Assembly: GCF_004114975.1 (NCBI RefSeq)
Contig: NZ_CP030051.1
Coordinates: 7,095,501 to 7,159,500 of the forward strand
DNA from: Bradyrhizobium guangdongense
GTDB lineage: Bacteria > Pseudomonadota > Alphaproteobacteria > Rhizobiales > Xanthobacteraceae
DNA: 64,000 nt
Direction of reading: 5' to 3'
Position 1 is the first letter of the stretch, and every line of letters begins with the position of its first letter. The notes beneath the pieces are model-generated. The model saw only the letters and a program-made list of their open reading frames with translations. It ran no database searches and was not told where the DNA came from. This document shows positions 27,204 through 36,037 of the stretch, one piece after another. A program made the position numbers and the translations under genes.

Positions 27204-27857
27204 ATGGTCAAACAGGCCAAAGCGCAGAGGATGCTGACCCACGACCGGATCTGGGCCGCACTGGATCGTCTGGCCGCGGGCGCCGGGCTGTCGCCGTCCG
27301 GCCTTGCCAAGCGAGCCGGGCTGGACCCGACCACCTTCAACAAGTCCAAACGCGTCACCTCCGACGGGCGCGAACGCTGGCCCTCCACCGAATCGATCGC
27401 CAAGGCGCTGGCAGCAGCGGACTCGTCGATCGACAGTTTTGCCAGGCTGATCGACGAGCATTCCGGCAACGGCCGCACCGTACCGCTGCTCGGCTTCGCG
27501 CTCGCCAGCGCGAATGGTGCGTTCGACGAGCAAGGCTTGCCGTCCGGCAAAGGCTGGAGCGAGATCGCGCTGCCGGTCGCCGAGGACAGCAGCACTTTCG
27601 CGCTGGCAATCTCCGGCGATGCGCTGCTACCTGCCTACCGCGACGGTGACGTCATCCTGGTTTCGCGCGGCGCGCCGATCCGCAAAGGCGACCGTGTCGT
27701 GGTGAAGATTGGGGCGGGCGAGGTGATCGCGGCAACGCTGAAGCGACGCACGGCGAAGGCATTGGAGTTGCTGCCGCTCGGCGCAACGCAGGCCGAGCGC
27801 ACGCTCATGACAAGCGAGGTTGCCTGGATCGCGCGAATCGTATGGGCGAGCCAGTGA
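27204..27857 (+). CDS. S24/LexA-like regulator with HTH domain, catalytic Ser missing
   Basis: 217 aa. An N-terminal lambda-repressor-like helix-turn-helix (LSPSGLAKRAGLDPTTFNKSKR) is joined to an S24 LexA/CI-type domain (ISGDALLPAYRDGDVILVSRG, then RKGDRVVVKI). The usual catalytic Ser-Met of the GDSM motif reads GDAL here, so the self-cleavage serine appears absent. It probably works as a repressor that cannot autoproteolyse. The ATG at 27204 is the first of the frame. It is monocistronic and convergent with the aquaporin gene. Confidence 0.85.
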   Translation: MVKQAKAQRMLTHDRIWAALDRLAAGAGLSPSGLAKRAGLDPTTFNKSKRVTSDGRERWPSTESIAKALAAADSSIDSFARLIDEHSGNGRTVPLLGFALASANGAFDEQGLPSGKGWSEIALPVAEDSSTFALAISGDALLPAYRDGDVILVSRGAPIRKGDRVVVKIGAGEVIAATLKRRTAKALELLPLGATQAERTLMTSEVAWIARIVWASQ

Positions 27858-27869
27858 TCTCGGCCGTCG

Positions 27870-28586
27870 TCAACGCGTGTTCGGCACGAGCCAGCGAAAC
27901 AACAACACAGCAGTCAGAGCGCCGAGCAGCTCCGCCGCGAGGAAGCCCGGCACGTCCATCGGGCGAATTCCGGAGAACGTATCAGTCAATGCGCGCGCGA
28001 GCGCGACGGCCGGATTGGCAAAATCTGTCGCTGTGAACCAGAAGCCGCCGCCGATATAGGCGGCCACCACCCCCGCAAGTGCAGACGGCCGCAGGCGCGA
28101 GCAGGTCCACACCATTCCGATCAGACCGAACGTAATCAGGAACTCGCTCAGCCACTGCGACGGGCCGCTGCGAAGGTGGGACGAAAATGCATAGAGCGGC
28201 ATGTCGAACATCGCATCGGCGATCGCGACACCGGCAACGGCACCGGCCAGTTGGGTCAGCACGTAAAATCCCGCAGATCGCAGCGCGATATCGCCGCGGA
28301 TCGCCATGACCAGCGTGACGAGCGGATTCAAATGCGCGCCCGACAACGGCGCGAGCCATACGATCAGAGCATAGAGCGCAGCGCCTGTCGCTAGCGCATT
28401 GGCGAGCAGCGCCAGCGCGACGTTGCCCGCCGCCAGCCGTTCGCCGAGAATGCCAGAGCCGACGATCGCAATGAGCAGAAATACGGTGCCGAGCGCCTCC
28501 GCGACCAGCGATCGCGGCAGCGAGGCGTTGTCGTCGCGACTGCCGACCTGACGCAGCTCGCTCCACGCATCCACGGCAGGCCTCAC
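27870..28586 (-). CDS. Aquaporin / major intrinsic protein family channel
   Basis: 238 aa with six membrane helices. The two half-helix signatures are present: GAHLNPLVTLV (NPL in place of the common NPA) and FANPAVALAR (canonical NPA). Channels of this group pass water, glycerol or metalloids; the variant first motif makes the substrate uncertain. The start is GTG at 28586, overlapping the stop of the DUF3237 gene by four bases. Confidence 0.9.
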   Translation of the reverse strand: MRPAVDAWSELRQVGSRDDNASLPRSLVAEALGTVFLLIAIVGSGILGERLAAGNVALALLANALATGAALYALIVWLAPLSGAHLNPLVTLVMAIRGDIALRSAGFYVLTQLAGAVAGVAIADAMFDMPLYAFSSHLRSGPSQWLSEFLITFGLIGMVWTCSRLRPSALAGVVAAYIGGGFWFTATDFANPAVALARALTDTFSGIRPMDVPGFLAAELLGALTAVLLFRWLVPNTR

Positions 28587-29074
28587 AGCACTTCGAAGAT
28601 CTTGTAGGCGACGGCACCTTCAACCAGATAGCCCTTGCCGACGCAGACGACGTCATTGACCCAGGAATAGAGTTGAGACCCGGTCTCGAACAGCGGATTG
28701 GTCCGGAAATAATAGCGAGAGGGATCGATTTGGAGGCGCCGAGCAGGATCGGCCATGTCGGCGCGTAAATCCTGCGGCGTCACCCAGCGGCCACCATAGG
28801 TCATGTAGATCAGCTCGCCGTCATGCGTGCGCAGCGACAGGCGCACATCGAGCATCATGGCGCCATCGGCACGAAACAACGCCCAGTCGCCACCGCCCCG
28901 CAGCACCTCGCCACGCAACCGCGGCCCCTCAAACGAGCCCCCGGCTGCACCGAACAGCACGCGCTGCCCTACAGGACCCGCACCGAAATTGAGCCGTGGA
29001 TCGAGATTGACGACGATGTCGAACAGATGCGTGGTCGCGAGGTCGCCGACGGATTTGACGCGGGGATCAGCCAT
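28583..29074 (-). CDS. DUF3237 family protein
   Basis: 163 aa, a beta-barrel-like family protein (DUF3237/UPF0311): FDIVVNLDPRLNFGAGPVGQR, GGSFEGPRLRGEVLRGGGDW, then YMTYGGRW and YYFRTNPLFETGS. The function is unknown; relatives occur beside aromatic or xenobiotic catabolic genes. It is translationally coupled to the aquaporin gene and follows an NTF2-like gene in the same direction. Confidence 0.88.
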   Translation of the reverse strand: MADPRVKSVGDLATTHLFDIVVNLDPRLNFGAGPVGQRVLFGAAGGSFEGPRLRGEVLRGGGDWALFRADGAMMLDVRLSLRTHDGELIYMTYGGRWVTPQDLRADMADPARRLQIDPSRYYFRTNPLFETGSQLYSWVNDVVCVGKGYLVEGAVAYKIFEVL

Positions 29075-29115
29075 GGACCGGCACTCCTTGATGTCCTGTT
29101 GATTGTGCAGGCGGC

Positions 29116-29574
29116 CTACGCTGCCTGCGAGGCTTCGCCGAACAGCTTGCGTCTCGCGGCATCGGTCGAGATGCCGGATTGGGCGCAGAGCTCGGAGAGG
29201 TCGAAAACGAAGCGTTCATGCGCGATCTTGTCGTCGCGAAAGGCGAAGGCGATGAACACGGGCAGCTCCGCGCGGCGCCCGTTCGGCACCTCCCCGAAAC
29301 GGTCCCCCGTCATCGTCATGCGCGCGGTTCCCCAGCAGACCAGCGTCTCGGCGGAACTGGCATGGCCATCCAGCGTAACGTGATAGTCGGGGAAGGATTT
29401 GAAGAAACGCGTCAGGATGCGCGCGTTTTCGGCCAGCCCCTTCACCCTCGTGCCGAAAGCCGGCGTTTCCAGAACCATTTCCGGATGCAGAACCTCCAAT
29501 GCTGCGGCCACGTCCTGCCGGCTCTTGGCGATCGCCAGCTTCTCCGCCAGCTCATACATGCGTCCGCCGTTCAT
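29116..29574 (-). CDS. NTF2/SnoaL-like protein
   Basis: 152 aa of the SnoaL-like fold: ALEVLHPEMVLETPAFGT, SFPDYHVTLDGH, and the closing segment FIAFAFRDDKIAHERFVFDLSEL. The likely role is a small-molecule isomerase or binding protein; the substrate is unknown. The start is ATG at 29574 with GGGGGAG 4 nt upstream; an ATG six codons upstream is less favourable. It is divergent from a TetR gene with a dyad between, so it probably heads a TetR-controlled operon that continues into DUF3237 and the aquaporin. Confidence 0.82.
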   Translation of the reverse strand: MNGGRMYELAEKLAIAKSRQDVAAALEVLHPEMVLETPAFGTRVKGLAENARILTRFFKSFPDYHVTLDGHASSAETLVCWGTARMTMTGDRFGEVPNGRRAELPVFIAFAFRDDKIAHERFVFDLSELCAQSGISTDAARRKLFGEASQAA

Positions 29575-29606
29575 GACTCCCCCGAAATACAATCTACTCG
29601 TTTAAT

Positions 29607-29623
29607 ACATACACCGCGTATGT
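29607..29623. promoter_or_regulatory. ACATAC-N5-GTATGT dyad, candidate TetR operator
   Basis: A perfect 6-5-6 palindrome (ACATACACCGCGTATGT) lies in the 95-bp divergent space between the NTF2-like and TetR genes. Size and position are typical for TetR autoregulation. Confidence 0.7.
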
Positions 29624-29669
29624 TATATGCTGCTTGATACCGGCGCGTCAAGCCTTAGGATTGCACGCC

Positions 29670-30281
29670 ATGCGGGCGAAAGAACCTCCGAAAAGCCGTC
29701 GGGAAGAATACAGCGAGGCCACGCGGCAGGCGCTGCTCGATGCCGGTCGCGCAGCGTTTGCAGCGAACGGATTTCAAGCCGCGGGCATGGAGGCGATTTC
29801 CCGGGCGGCGCGGGTCACGCGAGGCGCGTTCTATCACCACTTCGAGGACAAGAAGGCGCTGTTCGACGCCGTAGTGGTTGCCATGCAGCGCGAAGCAGCG
29901 GCCAGAATCGAGGCGGCGGCGCGAAACGAGCGCAAGATCTGGGATCGCCTCAGCGCCGGGATCGAGGCCTATCTCGATGCCTGTGAAGAGCCGGACTACG
30001 CCCGCATCGTCATTCAGGAAGCGCAGGCCGTGCTCGGCGAGCCGCGTTATCGCGAAATCGAAGAGACCTATCCGACCGCGCTCTTGATCGCCACGCTACG
30101 GGCCCTGAAGCGCGACGGCGAGCTCAACGCGGATGACGTCGATCTGCTCAGCCGGATGATCGATGCCATGATCTGCAAGATCGGATTGCTGCTGCCTCAC
30201 ACAGACGATCCGAGGAAGCTGCGCAAGGACGGACAAAAGATCGTCGCGACCGTTCTGGAGACATTTCGCCGGAAGGTGTGA
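29670..30281 (+). CDS. TetR-family transcriptional regulator
   Basis: 203 aa. The N-terminal helix-turn-helix is canonical: ALLDAGRAAFAANGFQAAGM, RAARVTRGAFYHHFEDKKALFDAV. The C-terminal ligand domain is of the TetR_C type found with efflux or catabolic genes. The start is ATG at 29670 with AGGA about 10 nt upstream. It probably represses the divergent NTF2-DUF3237-aquaporin set through the dyad at 29607. Confidence 0.93.
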   Translation: MRAKEPPKSRREEYSEATRQALLDAGRAAFAANGFQAAGMEAISRAARVTRGAFYHHFEDKKALFDAVVVAMQREAAARIEAAARNERKIWDRLSAGIEAYLDACEEPDYARIVIQEAQAVLGEPRYREIEETYPTALLIATLRALKRDGELNADDVDLLSRMIDAMICKIGLLLPHTDDPRKLRKDGQKIVATVLETFRRKV

Positions 30282-30386
30282 ACCTACCTGCGCTCAAGGC
30301 CGCCGCTCGTTCGCCATTGCGACTCACATCTCCTCTCGCATAGGTTGCGCGCGCATCACCGAGCAAATTCGCTGAGGGGGAATACA

Positions 30387-31139
30387 ATGAATCGTCGTCA
30401 CGCATTGAAGGCGCTTGCAGGTCTCGCGCTTTGTCCGGTGTGCAAGCCGGCCTTCGCCGCCGAGGGCGTGCACTGGGGCTATGAGGGAGCCGGCGCCCCC
30501 GCAAAATGGGGCGATCTCGATGGGGCCAACAAGGCCTGCGCGGTCGGCCTGCAGCAATCGCCGATCGATATCGAGGCGACGGTCAAATCGCAGCTGCCGG
30601 CGCTGAAGCTGAACTGGGGCAAGAGCGCCGACACCATCGTCAACAACGGCCACACCATCCAGCTCAACTTCGCCGAGGGCAGCACGCTTCTTCTCGGCGA
30701 CGTCAAATACAAGCTGGTGCAGGTGCATTTCCACCGCCCGAGCGAGCACATGATCGGCGGCAAGAATTTTCCGATGGAGGCGCATTTCGTCCACCGCAAC
30801 GAGGCCGGCGGGCTCGCCGTGGTCGGCGTGCTGATGGCGGAAGGCAAGCCGAACGCGGCGTTCGGCAAGATCGTCAAGACGATGCCGGCGGCGGAAGGCC
30901 CCGCGGTGAAGGCGGATGCGGGCATCGATCCCCACGCCCTGCTGCCGCACAGGCTCAGCTATTTCCGCTATCCCGGCTCGCTGACGACGCCGCCGTGTTC
31001 GGAAGTGGTGGAATGGCTGCTGCTGACCGACCCGATCCAGGTCTCAGCCGCCGACGTCGCCGCGTTCGCAAAGCTCTATCCGATGAACGCGCGTCCGGTG
31101 CAGAAGGACAACAGGCGTTACGTGCTCAAGTCGATTTGA
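30387..31139 (+). CDS. Alpha-type carbonic anhydrase, periplasmic
   Basis: 250 aa. It interconverts CO2 and bicarbonate. The signal peptide has an Arg pair (NRRHALKALAGLALC) and ends at AFA-A. The mature protein shows the alpha-class marks: HWGYEG, QQSPIDI, zinc ligands in VQVHFHRPSEH and EAHFVHRN, and YPGSLTTPPCSEVVEW. The ATG at 30387 follows GAGGGGG. It is monocistronic and probably works in the periplasm. Confidence 0.95.
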   Translation: MNRRHALKALAGLALCPVCKPAFAAEGVHWGYEGAGAPAKWGDLDGANKACAVGLQQSPIDIEATVKSQLPALKLNWGKSADTIVNNGHTIQLNFAEGSTLLLGDVKYKLVQVHFHRPSEHMIGGKNFPMEAHFVHRNEAGGLAVVGVLMAEGKPNAAFGKIVKTMPAAEGPAVKADAGIDPHALLPHRLSYFRYPGSLTTPPCSEVVEWLLLTDPIQVSAADVAAFAKLYPMNARPVQKDNRRYVLKSI

Positions 31140-31178
31140 GCGGGTGGCGCCACTCCGCGAGTTCGCCGTATTACTCGC

Positions 31179-31280
31179 TGTCATTCCCCGCGAAGGCGGG
31201 AAATCCAGTACGCCGCGGCGTCTCGGCCTCATCACAGCCGTCTCGGACTACTGATCGCCCGGTCAAGCCGGGCGATGACG
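31179..31280. repeat. Bradyrhizobium-type intergenic palindromic repeat
   Basis: TCATTCCCCGCGAAGGCGGG with ATCCAGTACGCCGCGGCGTCT at the left, and CGCCCGGTCAAGCCGGGCGATGA at the right. It is a rearranged relative of 7487-7592 and lies between the convergent carbonic anhydrase and LysRS genes. Confidence 0.7.
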
Positions 31281-31293
31281 CCGAGGGTATACC

Positions 31294-32937
31294 TCACGCG
31301 CTCCGCGCCAGCGCGCCGTCGATCATGTTGACGGCGTTCTGCACGCCATAGACCGCGACGAAGGAGCCGAAGCGCGGGCCCTTCTCCTGGCCGAGCAGCA
31401 CCTGGTACAGCATGTTGAACCAGTCGAGCGTGACGCCGGGGCGGCCGTCCTTGCCCTTCTTGACCTGGTCGAGGAACGGCTCGCGGCGGCCGATCTCGTA
31501 GACCACGTTCTGGATGTCCTCGGCGGAAGCGTCCTGCGGGAGCTGCGACAGCGCATCGCGCAGGTCCTGCAATGCGGCGCGCTCGGTGTCCGTGGGCACG
31601 CGGAACTGCTTCGTCGGCGCGACGAAGTCGCGATAATAGTTGATGGCGTAGCCGACCATCGCATCGAGCTTCGGATGCGTCTGCGGGCTCACGCCGGGGC
31701 GATAGCGGCCGATGAAGCCCCACAGCGTTTCGGCGTTCTCCGCGTTCGACGACGACACCAGCGTGAGCAGCAGCTGGAACGTGACGGGCATGTCGCCCTG
31801 CGGCGGCTTGCCGTTGTGGATGTGCCAGACCGGATTGCCGAGCTGCTGCTTGGCGTCCTGCTTCTGAAAGCCGTCGATGAACTGCTGGTAGTCGTCGACC
31901 TGGCGCGGGATGACGTCGAAGAACAACCGCTTCGCCGCCTTCGGCTCGCGATACATGAACAGCGACAGCGATTCCGGCGAGGCGTAGCGCAGCCATTCGT
32001 CGATGGTGAGGCCGTTGCCCTTGGACTTCGAGATCTTCTGGCCCTTCTCGTCGAGGAAGAGCTCGTAGTTGAAGCCTTCGGGCGGTGTGCCGCCGAGCGC
32101 CCGCGCGATCGCGCCCGAGAGCTTCACCGAGTCGATCAGGTCCTTGCCGGCCATCTCGTAATCGACGCCGAGCGCAACCCAGCGCATCGCCCAATCCGCT
32201 TTCCACTGGCACTTGACGTTGCCGCCGGTAACAGGCGTTTCGACTTCCTGGTTGGTATCGGGGTCGACATAGGTCACCGTGCCGGCCGCGACGTCGCGGC
32301 GGACCATCGGCACCTGGAGCACGACTCCCGTGGTCTTGCTGATCGGCAGGAACGGCGAATAGGTGGCGCGGCGATCGGGACCCAGCGTCGGCAGGATGAT
32401 GTCCATGATCTTGTCGTAGGCGGCGAGCATCTTCAGCAGCGTCGCATCGAAGCGGCCCGACTTGTAATAGACGGTCGAGCTCGCGAACTCGTAGTCGAAG
32501 CCGAAATGGTCCAGGAAGGCGCGCAAGCGCGCGTTGTTGGCGTCGCCAAAGGACGGATGCTCGTTCGAGAACGGGTCGGGCACCGCGGTGAGCGGCCGTC
32601 CGAGATACTGCGCCAGCAACTCCTTGTTCGGCACGTTGTCGGGCACCTTGCGGAAGCCGTCCATGTCGTCGGAGAAGGCGAGCAGGCGCGTCCTGATCTT
32701 GTCCTCGGTCAGCACCCGGAAGGCATGCCGCACCATCGAGGTGCGCGCGACCTCGCCGAACGTGCCGATATGCGGTAGGCCGGAGGGACCGTAACCGGTC
32801 TCGAACAGCACCTCGTCCTTCGGGCTCTTCTTCAGCCGCGCGACAATGGCCTTCGCCTGCTCGAACGGCCAGGCGTTGGATTGTTCGGCGAGCGCACGAA
32901 GATCGCTCGGGCTCATGTTGGGATCGATAACGGACAT
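31294..32937 (-). CDS. lysK: Lysine--tRNA ligase, class I
   Basis: 547 aa. It charges tRNA-Lys. Class I signatures are visible: the HIGH-like PHIGTFGEV near residue 55 and the KMSKS-like KISKSKGNG near 290. A helical anticodon-binding domain follows. Class I LysRS occurs in archaea and in alphaproteobacteria such as Bradyrhizobium, where it can replace the class II enzyme. The ATG at 32937 has no strong Shine-Dalgarno sequence. It is monocistronic. Confidence 0.96.
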   Translation of the reverse strand: MSVIDPNMSPSDLRALAEQSNAWPFEQAKAIVARLKKSPKDEVLFETGYGPSGLPHIGTFGEVARTSMVRHAFRVLTEDKIRTRLLAFSDDMDGFRKVPDNVPNKELLAQYLGRPLTAVPDPFSNEHPSFGDANNARLRAFLDHFGFDYEFASSTVYYKSGRFDATLLKMLAAYDKIMDIILPTLGPDRRATYSPFLPISKTTGVVLQVPMVRRDVAAGTVTYVDPDTNQEVETPVTGGNVKCQWKADWAMRWVALGVDYEMAGKDLIDSVKLSGAIARALGGTPPEGFNYELFLDEKGQKISKSKGNGLTIDEWLRYASPESLSLFMYREPKAAKRLFFDVIPRQVDDYQQFIDGFQKQDAKQQLGNPVWHIHNGKPPQGDMPVTFQLLLTLVSSSNAENAETLWGFIGRYRPGVSPQTHPKLDAMVGYAINYYRDFVAPTKQFRVPTDTERAALQDLRDALSQLPQDASAEDIQNVVYEIGRREPFLDQVKKGKDGRPGVTLDWFNMLYQVLLGQEKGPRFGSFVAVYGVQNAVNMIDGALARSA

Positions 32938-33015
32938 TCAGAAGGGCCTCCGGGCCGCGGAAAATAGCGATTTCCGGGCAGAATGCAATTTTGTGGGCGG
33001 TATTGCCTCTCGCAC

Positions 33016-33132
33016 CGTCATTGCGAGCGACGCGAAGCAATCCAGAATCTCTCCGCGGAAACAGTCTGGATTGCTTCGTCGCACCAGTGCAAAATTGCTC
33101 CGCAATTTTGTCACGGGCTCCTCGCAATGACG
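33016..33132. repeat. CGTCATTGCGAGCGA-type palindromic element
   Basis: CGTCATTGCGAGCGACGCGA at the left end pairs with CTCGCAATGACG at the right. Inside are AGCAATCCAGA and TCTGGATTGCT, and a second small hairpin (CAAAATTG/CAATTTTG). This is the widespread TCATTGCGAGC repeat found in many proteobacteria. It lies between the lysK and SBP_bac_3 genes. Confidence 0.8.
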
Positions 33133-33152
33133 ATGAGGCAGCAGCGCAGAAG

Positions 33153-34112
33153 CTAGAACGGGCTCACCGAGAAATATCGCAGCCACAGATCGGTGTAGCG
33201 GCCTTTTTCCCAGACGCGGAACAGGGCCCAGTTCAGCGCCTGGCGCAGCACGTCGTTGCCCTTGCGCACGGCGATGCCGACGCCTTCGCCGAAGAAGCGG
33301 CTCTCGACGAAGGGGCCGCCGGAGAAGGCGCAGCAATCGCCGGAGTCCGTGCCGTTGATCCAGAACGCCAGCGAGATGGCGTCGCCGAAGATGAAGTCGA
33401 CCTCGCCCTTGCGCAGCGCGGCGCGCAATGCGTCGTCATTGGGATAGGCGTGCAGCTCGGCGTCGGTGAACATCGCTTTCAGATACGCCTCATGCGCGGA
33501 GCCCGCGATGACGCCGACCTTCTTGCCTTCGAGATATTCGGGGCGGATCTCCGGCATCACCGCATCCTTGCGCGAGGCGAAGCGCGCCGGCACGCGGTAA
33601 TAGGGATCGGTGAAGTCGACGCGCGCGCGCAGCTGCGGGCTCACGGCCATGGATGCGATGATGGCATCGCCCCGGTTGGAGGTGAGCGCATCGACCAGCG
33701 TCTCGAAGCGGCGCATCTGCACCGTGCAGCTGACCTTGATCTCCTCGCACAGGCTGCGGGCGAGATCGACGTTGAAGCCGGCCGGATTACCGTCGGCGCC
33801 GGTGTAGTTGAACGGCGGATAGTCGGTCTCGGTCAGGAAGCGGATCACGGTCAGGCGCGACAGGTCCGGCCGCTCCGGCCGCCGCCTTGGGTCCCAGAAG
33901 CCGGGCACGGCCTGGGGTGCGGCTTGGGGCGCGACCTTAGGCGTGGCTTGAGGGGCCGCCGGCGGCTGCTTGGCCGGGACTTGCGCGCGGACGCCGGACA
34001 GGCCTGCAAGCAGGCACGCCGCGGCGACCAGCCCCGTCAGCAAGCCACGGGCAGATTTGGACGATTTCGCCTGTTGCGATGGAGCCATCGGCCGAAAATG
34101 ACTGAATTTCAT
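33153..34112 (-). CDS. Periplasmic solute-binding protein, amino-acid type (SBP family 3)
   Basis: 319 aa. An N-terminal signal/anchor (LLTGLVAAACLLAGLSGVRA) and a Pro/Ala-rich linker are followed by a family 3 binding domain: FLTETDYPPFNYTGADGNPAGFNVDLARSL is the usual ligand-entry segment, with later RGDAIIASMAVS and VDFTDPYY. No permease or ATPase lies beside it, so it may be an orphan receptor-like binding protein. Cys-Cys in GDCCAF may form a disulfide. Confidence 0.88.
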   Translation of the reverse strand: MKFSHFRPMAPSQQAKSSKSARGLLTGLVAAACLLAGLSGVRAQVPAKQPPAAPQATPKVAPQAAPQAVPGFWDPRRRPERPDLSRLTVIRFLTETDYPPFNYTGADGNPAGFNVDLARSLCEEIKVSCTVQMRRFETLVDALTSNRGDAIIASMAVSPQLRARVDFTDPYYRVPARFASRKDAVMPEIRPEYLEGKKVGVIAGSAHEAYLKAMFTDAELHAYPNDDALRAALRKGEVDFIFGDAISLAFWINGTDSGDCCAFSGGPFVESRFFGEGVGIAVRKGNDVLRQALNWALFRVWEKGRYTDLWLRYFSVSPF

Positions 34113-34187
34113 TGGGATCGGAAGGCCTTATAGACCATCCGGCCGGGAAGGCGAGCGCCGATTGCAGCCAAGGTGAAGGTACGCGCC

Positions 34188-34306
34188 CTCCCCCGCCTGC
34201 GGGGGAGGGTTGGGAGAGGGTGTCTCGGCAACGAAGACTCTCCTAGAGGATAGAGCCCCCATCCGGCGCTTCGCGCCGACCTCCCCCGCAAGCGGGAGAG
34301 GTTGCA
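34188..34306. repeat. Composite GC-rich palindrome
   Basis: CCCTCCCCCGCCTGCGGGGG at the left and CCTCCCCCGCAAGCGGGAGAGG at the right, with GGCGCTTCGCGCCG between, form another member of the hairpin family seen at 17498, 22683 and 25330. Confidence 0.7.
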
Positions 34307-34336
34307 CCAAGGACGCCGCGCGATCGTTGCGCCTTC

Positions 34337-34927
34337 CTAGAGATACTTCTTCAGGTCCGCCGCAGCTTCTTCCGGGGTCCGTTTCAGGTTGAACGGCGAG
34401 ACGAAACGCCCGTCGCGGTCCATCAGATAGATCAGCGCGGTATGGTCCATGGTGTAGTCGCCGTCCTTGGTCGGCACCTTCTTGGCATAGACCCGGTACG
34501 AGGTGATCACCTTGGCGGTCTCGGCGGGATCGCCGGACAGGCCCTCGAGATGCGGATCGAAGCTCGAGAGGTACTCCTTCATGGTCGCGGGCGTGTCGCG
34601 CTCGGGGTCGACCGAGATGAAGACGGCGTTGACCTTGTCGGCATCCTTGCCCATCGCGCGCAGCACTTCCGACATCTCGAACAGCGAGGTCGGGCAGACG
34701 TCGGGGCAATGGGTGTAGCCGAAGAATATCAGGGTCGGCTTGCCCTTGAGGCTCTTGTCGGTGACGGCCTTGCCATTCTGGTCGGTGAGCTGGAACGGAC
34801 CGCCGATCGCGGCCGGCTGCGCCACCTTGCTGACCCCGCCCATCGCCCAGAACAGCACCAGGAGACCGAGGACGAGGCTTGCGGCGAAGGCGGTGGCGAT
34901 CACCAGCGGACGGGCGGTGGAGCTCAT
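34337..34927 (-). CDS. SCO1/SenC-family copper chaperone
   Basis: 196 aa. One N-terminal membrane helix (about 8-30) anchors a thioredoxin-fold domain with the copper-binding pair CPDVCP near residue 74 and the partner His in MDHTALIYLMD. SCO proteins deliver copper to the CuA site of cytochrome c oxidase at the outer face of the inner membrane. A 64-aa membrane protein gene sits just upstream in the same operon. Confidence 0.94.
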   Translation of the reverse strand: MSSTARPLVIATAFAASLVLGLLVLFWAMGGVSKVAQPAAIGGPFQLTDQNGKAVTDKSLKGKPTLIFFGYTHCPDVCPTSLFEMSEVLRAMGKDADKVNAVFISVDPERDTPATMKEYLSSFDPHLEGLSGDPAETAKVITSYRVYAKKVPTKDGDYTMDHTALIYLMDRDGRFVSPFNLKRTPEEAAADLKKYL

Positions 34928-34945
34928 GAGCGAAGACTTTCCGGG

Positions 34946-35140
34946 TCAGAAGCAGGCGGCGAAGCCGGTTCTGATCATTTCGAAGAACACCTGGGTGCCG
35001 TAATGGAACCAGAGCACCAGCGCGCCGATCACAACAAGACCGCCGACGCTTGCGCCCGCCAACAGCAGCACGGCCGGCGTCCGGCCGGTACTGGGCGAAT
35101 TGTCCGATACAGGATTTGCCGGATGCATGGGTTGAGCCAT
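34946..35140 (-). CDS. Small single-TM protein upstream of sco
   Basis: 64 aa: a polar N-terminus (about 1-22), one strong membrane helix (TPAVLLLAGASVGGLVVIGALVLW region), and the tail FEMIRTGFAACF. It ends 18 nt before the SCO gene and is co-oriented, so it may aid the same cytochrome oxidase assembly step. I recognise no named family. The start could be ATG at 35140 or, four codons in, ATG at 35128. Confidence 0.6.
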   Translation of the reverse strand: MAQPMHPANPVSDNSPSTGRTPAVLLLAGASVGGLVVIGALVLWFHYGTQVFFEMIRTGFAACF

Positions 35141-35265
35141 GGCAATGATCGGGGCGAAGGCCCCGGTTCCGGGCTCCAGATAAGCCTTGGCCCGCCTGCG
35201 GGCAAGGCACCGCCAGCAAGCAAGGCGCCGCGGCGGACCAGGACGGTCCGGTCAGGCTGAGAAAG

Positions 35266-35787
35266 TCAGTGCAGTAACTGGCCGCGGGCGGATTCGAGCT
35301 GGTCCGACTGCGGCAGCGGCCGACGCGACGGCTTGATGGTCGAGGCCTGCGCGTCGAGGTAGCAGGGCTTGTACATGGCCTGCAGCTGCTTGCCCCTCAG
35401 GAACAGCATGTGCGGGGTGAGGCCGCCGCGGTCCTTGATCCAGCGCTTCACCTGGGAGGGATACATCGCATAGAGCATCTGGGTCGCTTCGGGATTGGTG
35501 ACGGCGCGGCCGTTGGCGCCGAAATCCCAGGCGGCGTGGAAGCCGAGCGTCGCGCTCGAGGTCACGCAGATCCGGTCGTGGGGAATGGCGCCGAGCACGA
35601 TGGTGCAGGCAGAGGCGCAGAGACCATCGATGATGACGGTGTCGCCTGATTGGCGCAGGTCCTGGTACTTGTCGACGTAGGTTCCGATCCGGCCGCCGCG
35701 GTCATCCGCGATCCGAACCACCGCGTGAGAAGCCCCCATGCAAGCGATCAAGCAAACCGCCGCAAGCAACCCCGTCAGAAACTTCAT
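35266..35787 (-). CDS. Secreted ClpP-like (COG3904-type) protein
   Basis: 173 aa. A clear signal peptide (KFLTGLLAAVCLIACMGASHA) is followed by a crotonase/ClpP-like pattern: YVDKYQDLRQSGDTVIIDGLCASACTIVLGAIP, then SATLGFHAAWD. In this family the Ser-Ala-Cys-Thr segment sits where ClpP-type proteases hold the nucleophile, and the His in FHAAWD is the likely partner; activity is unproven. The start is ATG at 35787 with GGGGAACA just upstream. The 250-bp gap before the divergent dehydrogenase shows no gene. Confidence 0.75.
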   Translation of the reverse strand: MKFLTGLLAAVCLIACMGASHAVVRIADDRGGRIGTYVDKYQDLRQSGDTVIIDGLCASACTIVLGAIPHDRICVTSSATLGFHAAWDFGANGRAVTNPEATQMLYAMYPSQVKRWIKDRGGLTPHMLFLRGKQLQAMYKPCYLDAQASTIKPSRRPLPQSDQLESARGQLLH

Positions 35788-36037
35788 TGTTCCCCGCCCC
35801 AGTCGTTTTCGAATCTGCGTGTCAGGTGGTGATGCGCGCCCAGCGTCCGTCGACTCTGCGGTTTTGTCTAGGCAGCCCGGCTTGCTCAAAACAAATTCAA
35901 ATCCAGTGTTGCGTCCGCGCTGCACTTGGCCGGCCTCGATCCCAAAGTGGAACAAGTTAAGGATGTCTTACGCGACAAGCCCTTGATCTCAGTTGCGCCG
36001 ACTGGCTTCAATCCCGGGCAACTACAGGGGGGAACTC

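Noticed and set aside
30387..30470. Confident twin-arginine export call for carbonic anhydrase
   Set aside because: An Arg pair is present, but the surrounding S-R-R-x-F-L-K pattern is incomplete; a Sec signal is equally possible.
7487..33132. CRISPR array from repeated GC-rich hairpins
   Set aside because: The copies are scattered singly in gaps between genes, inverted and unequal in size, with no regular spacers.
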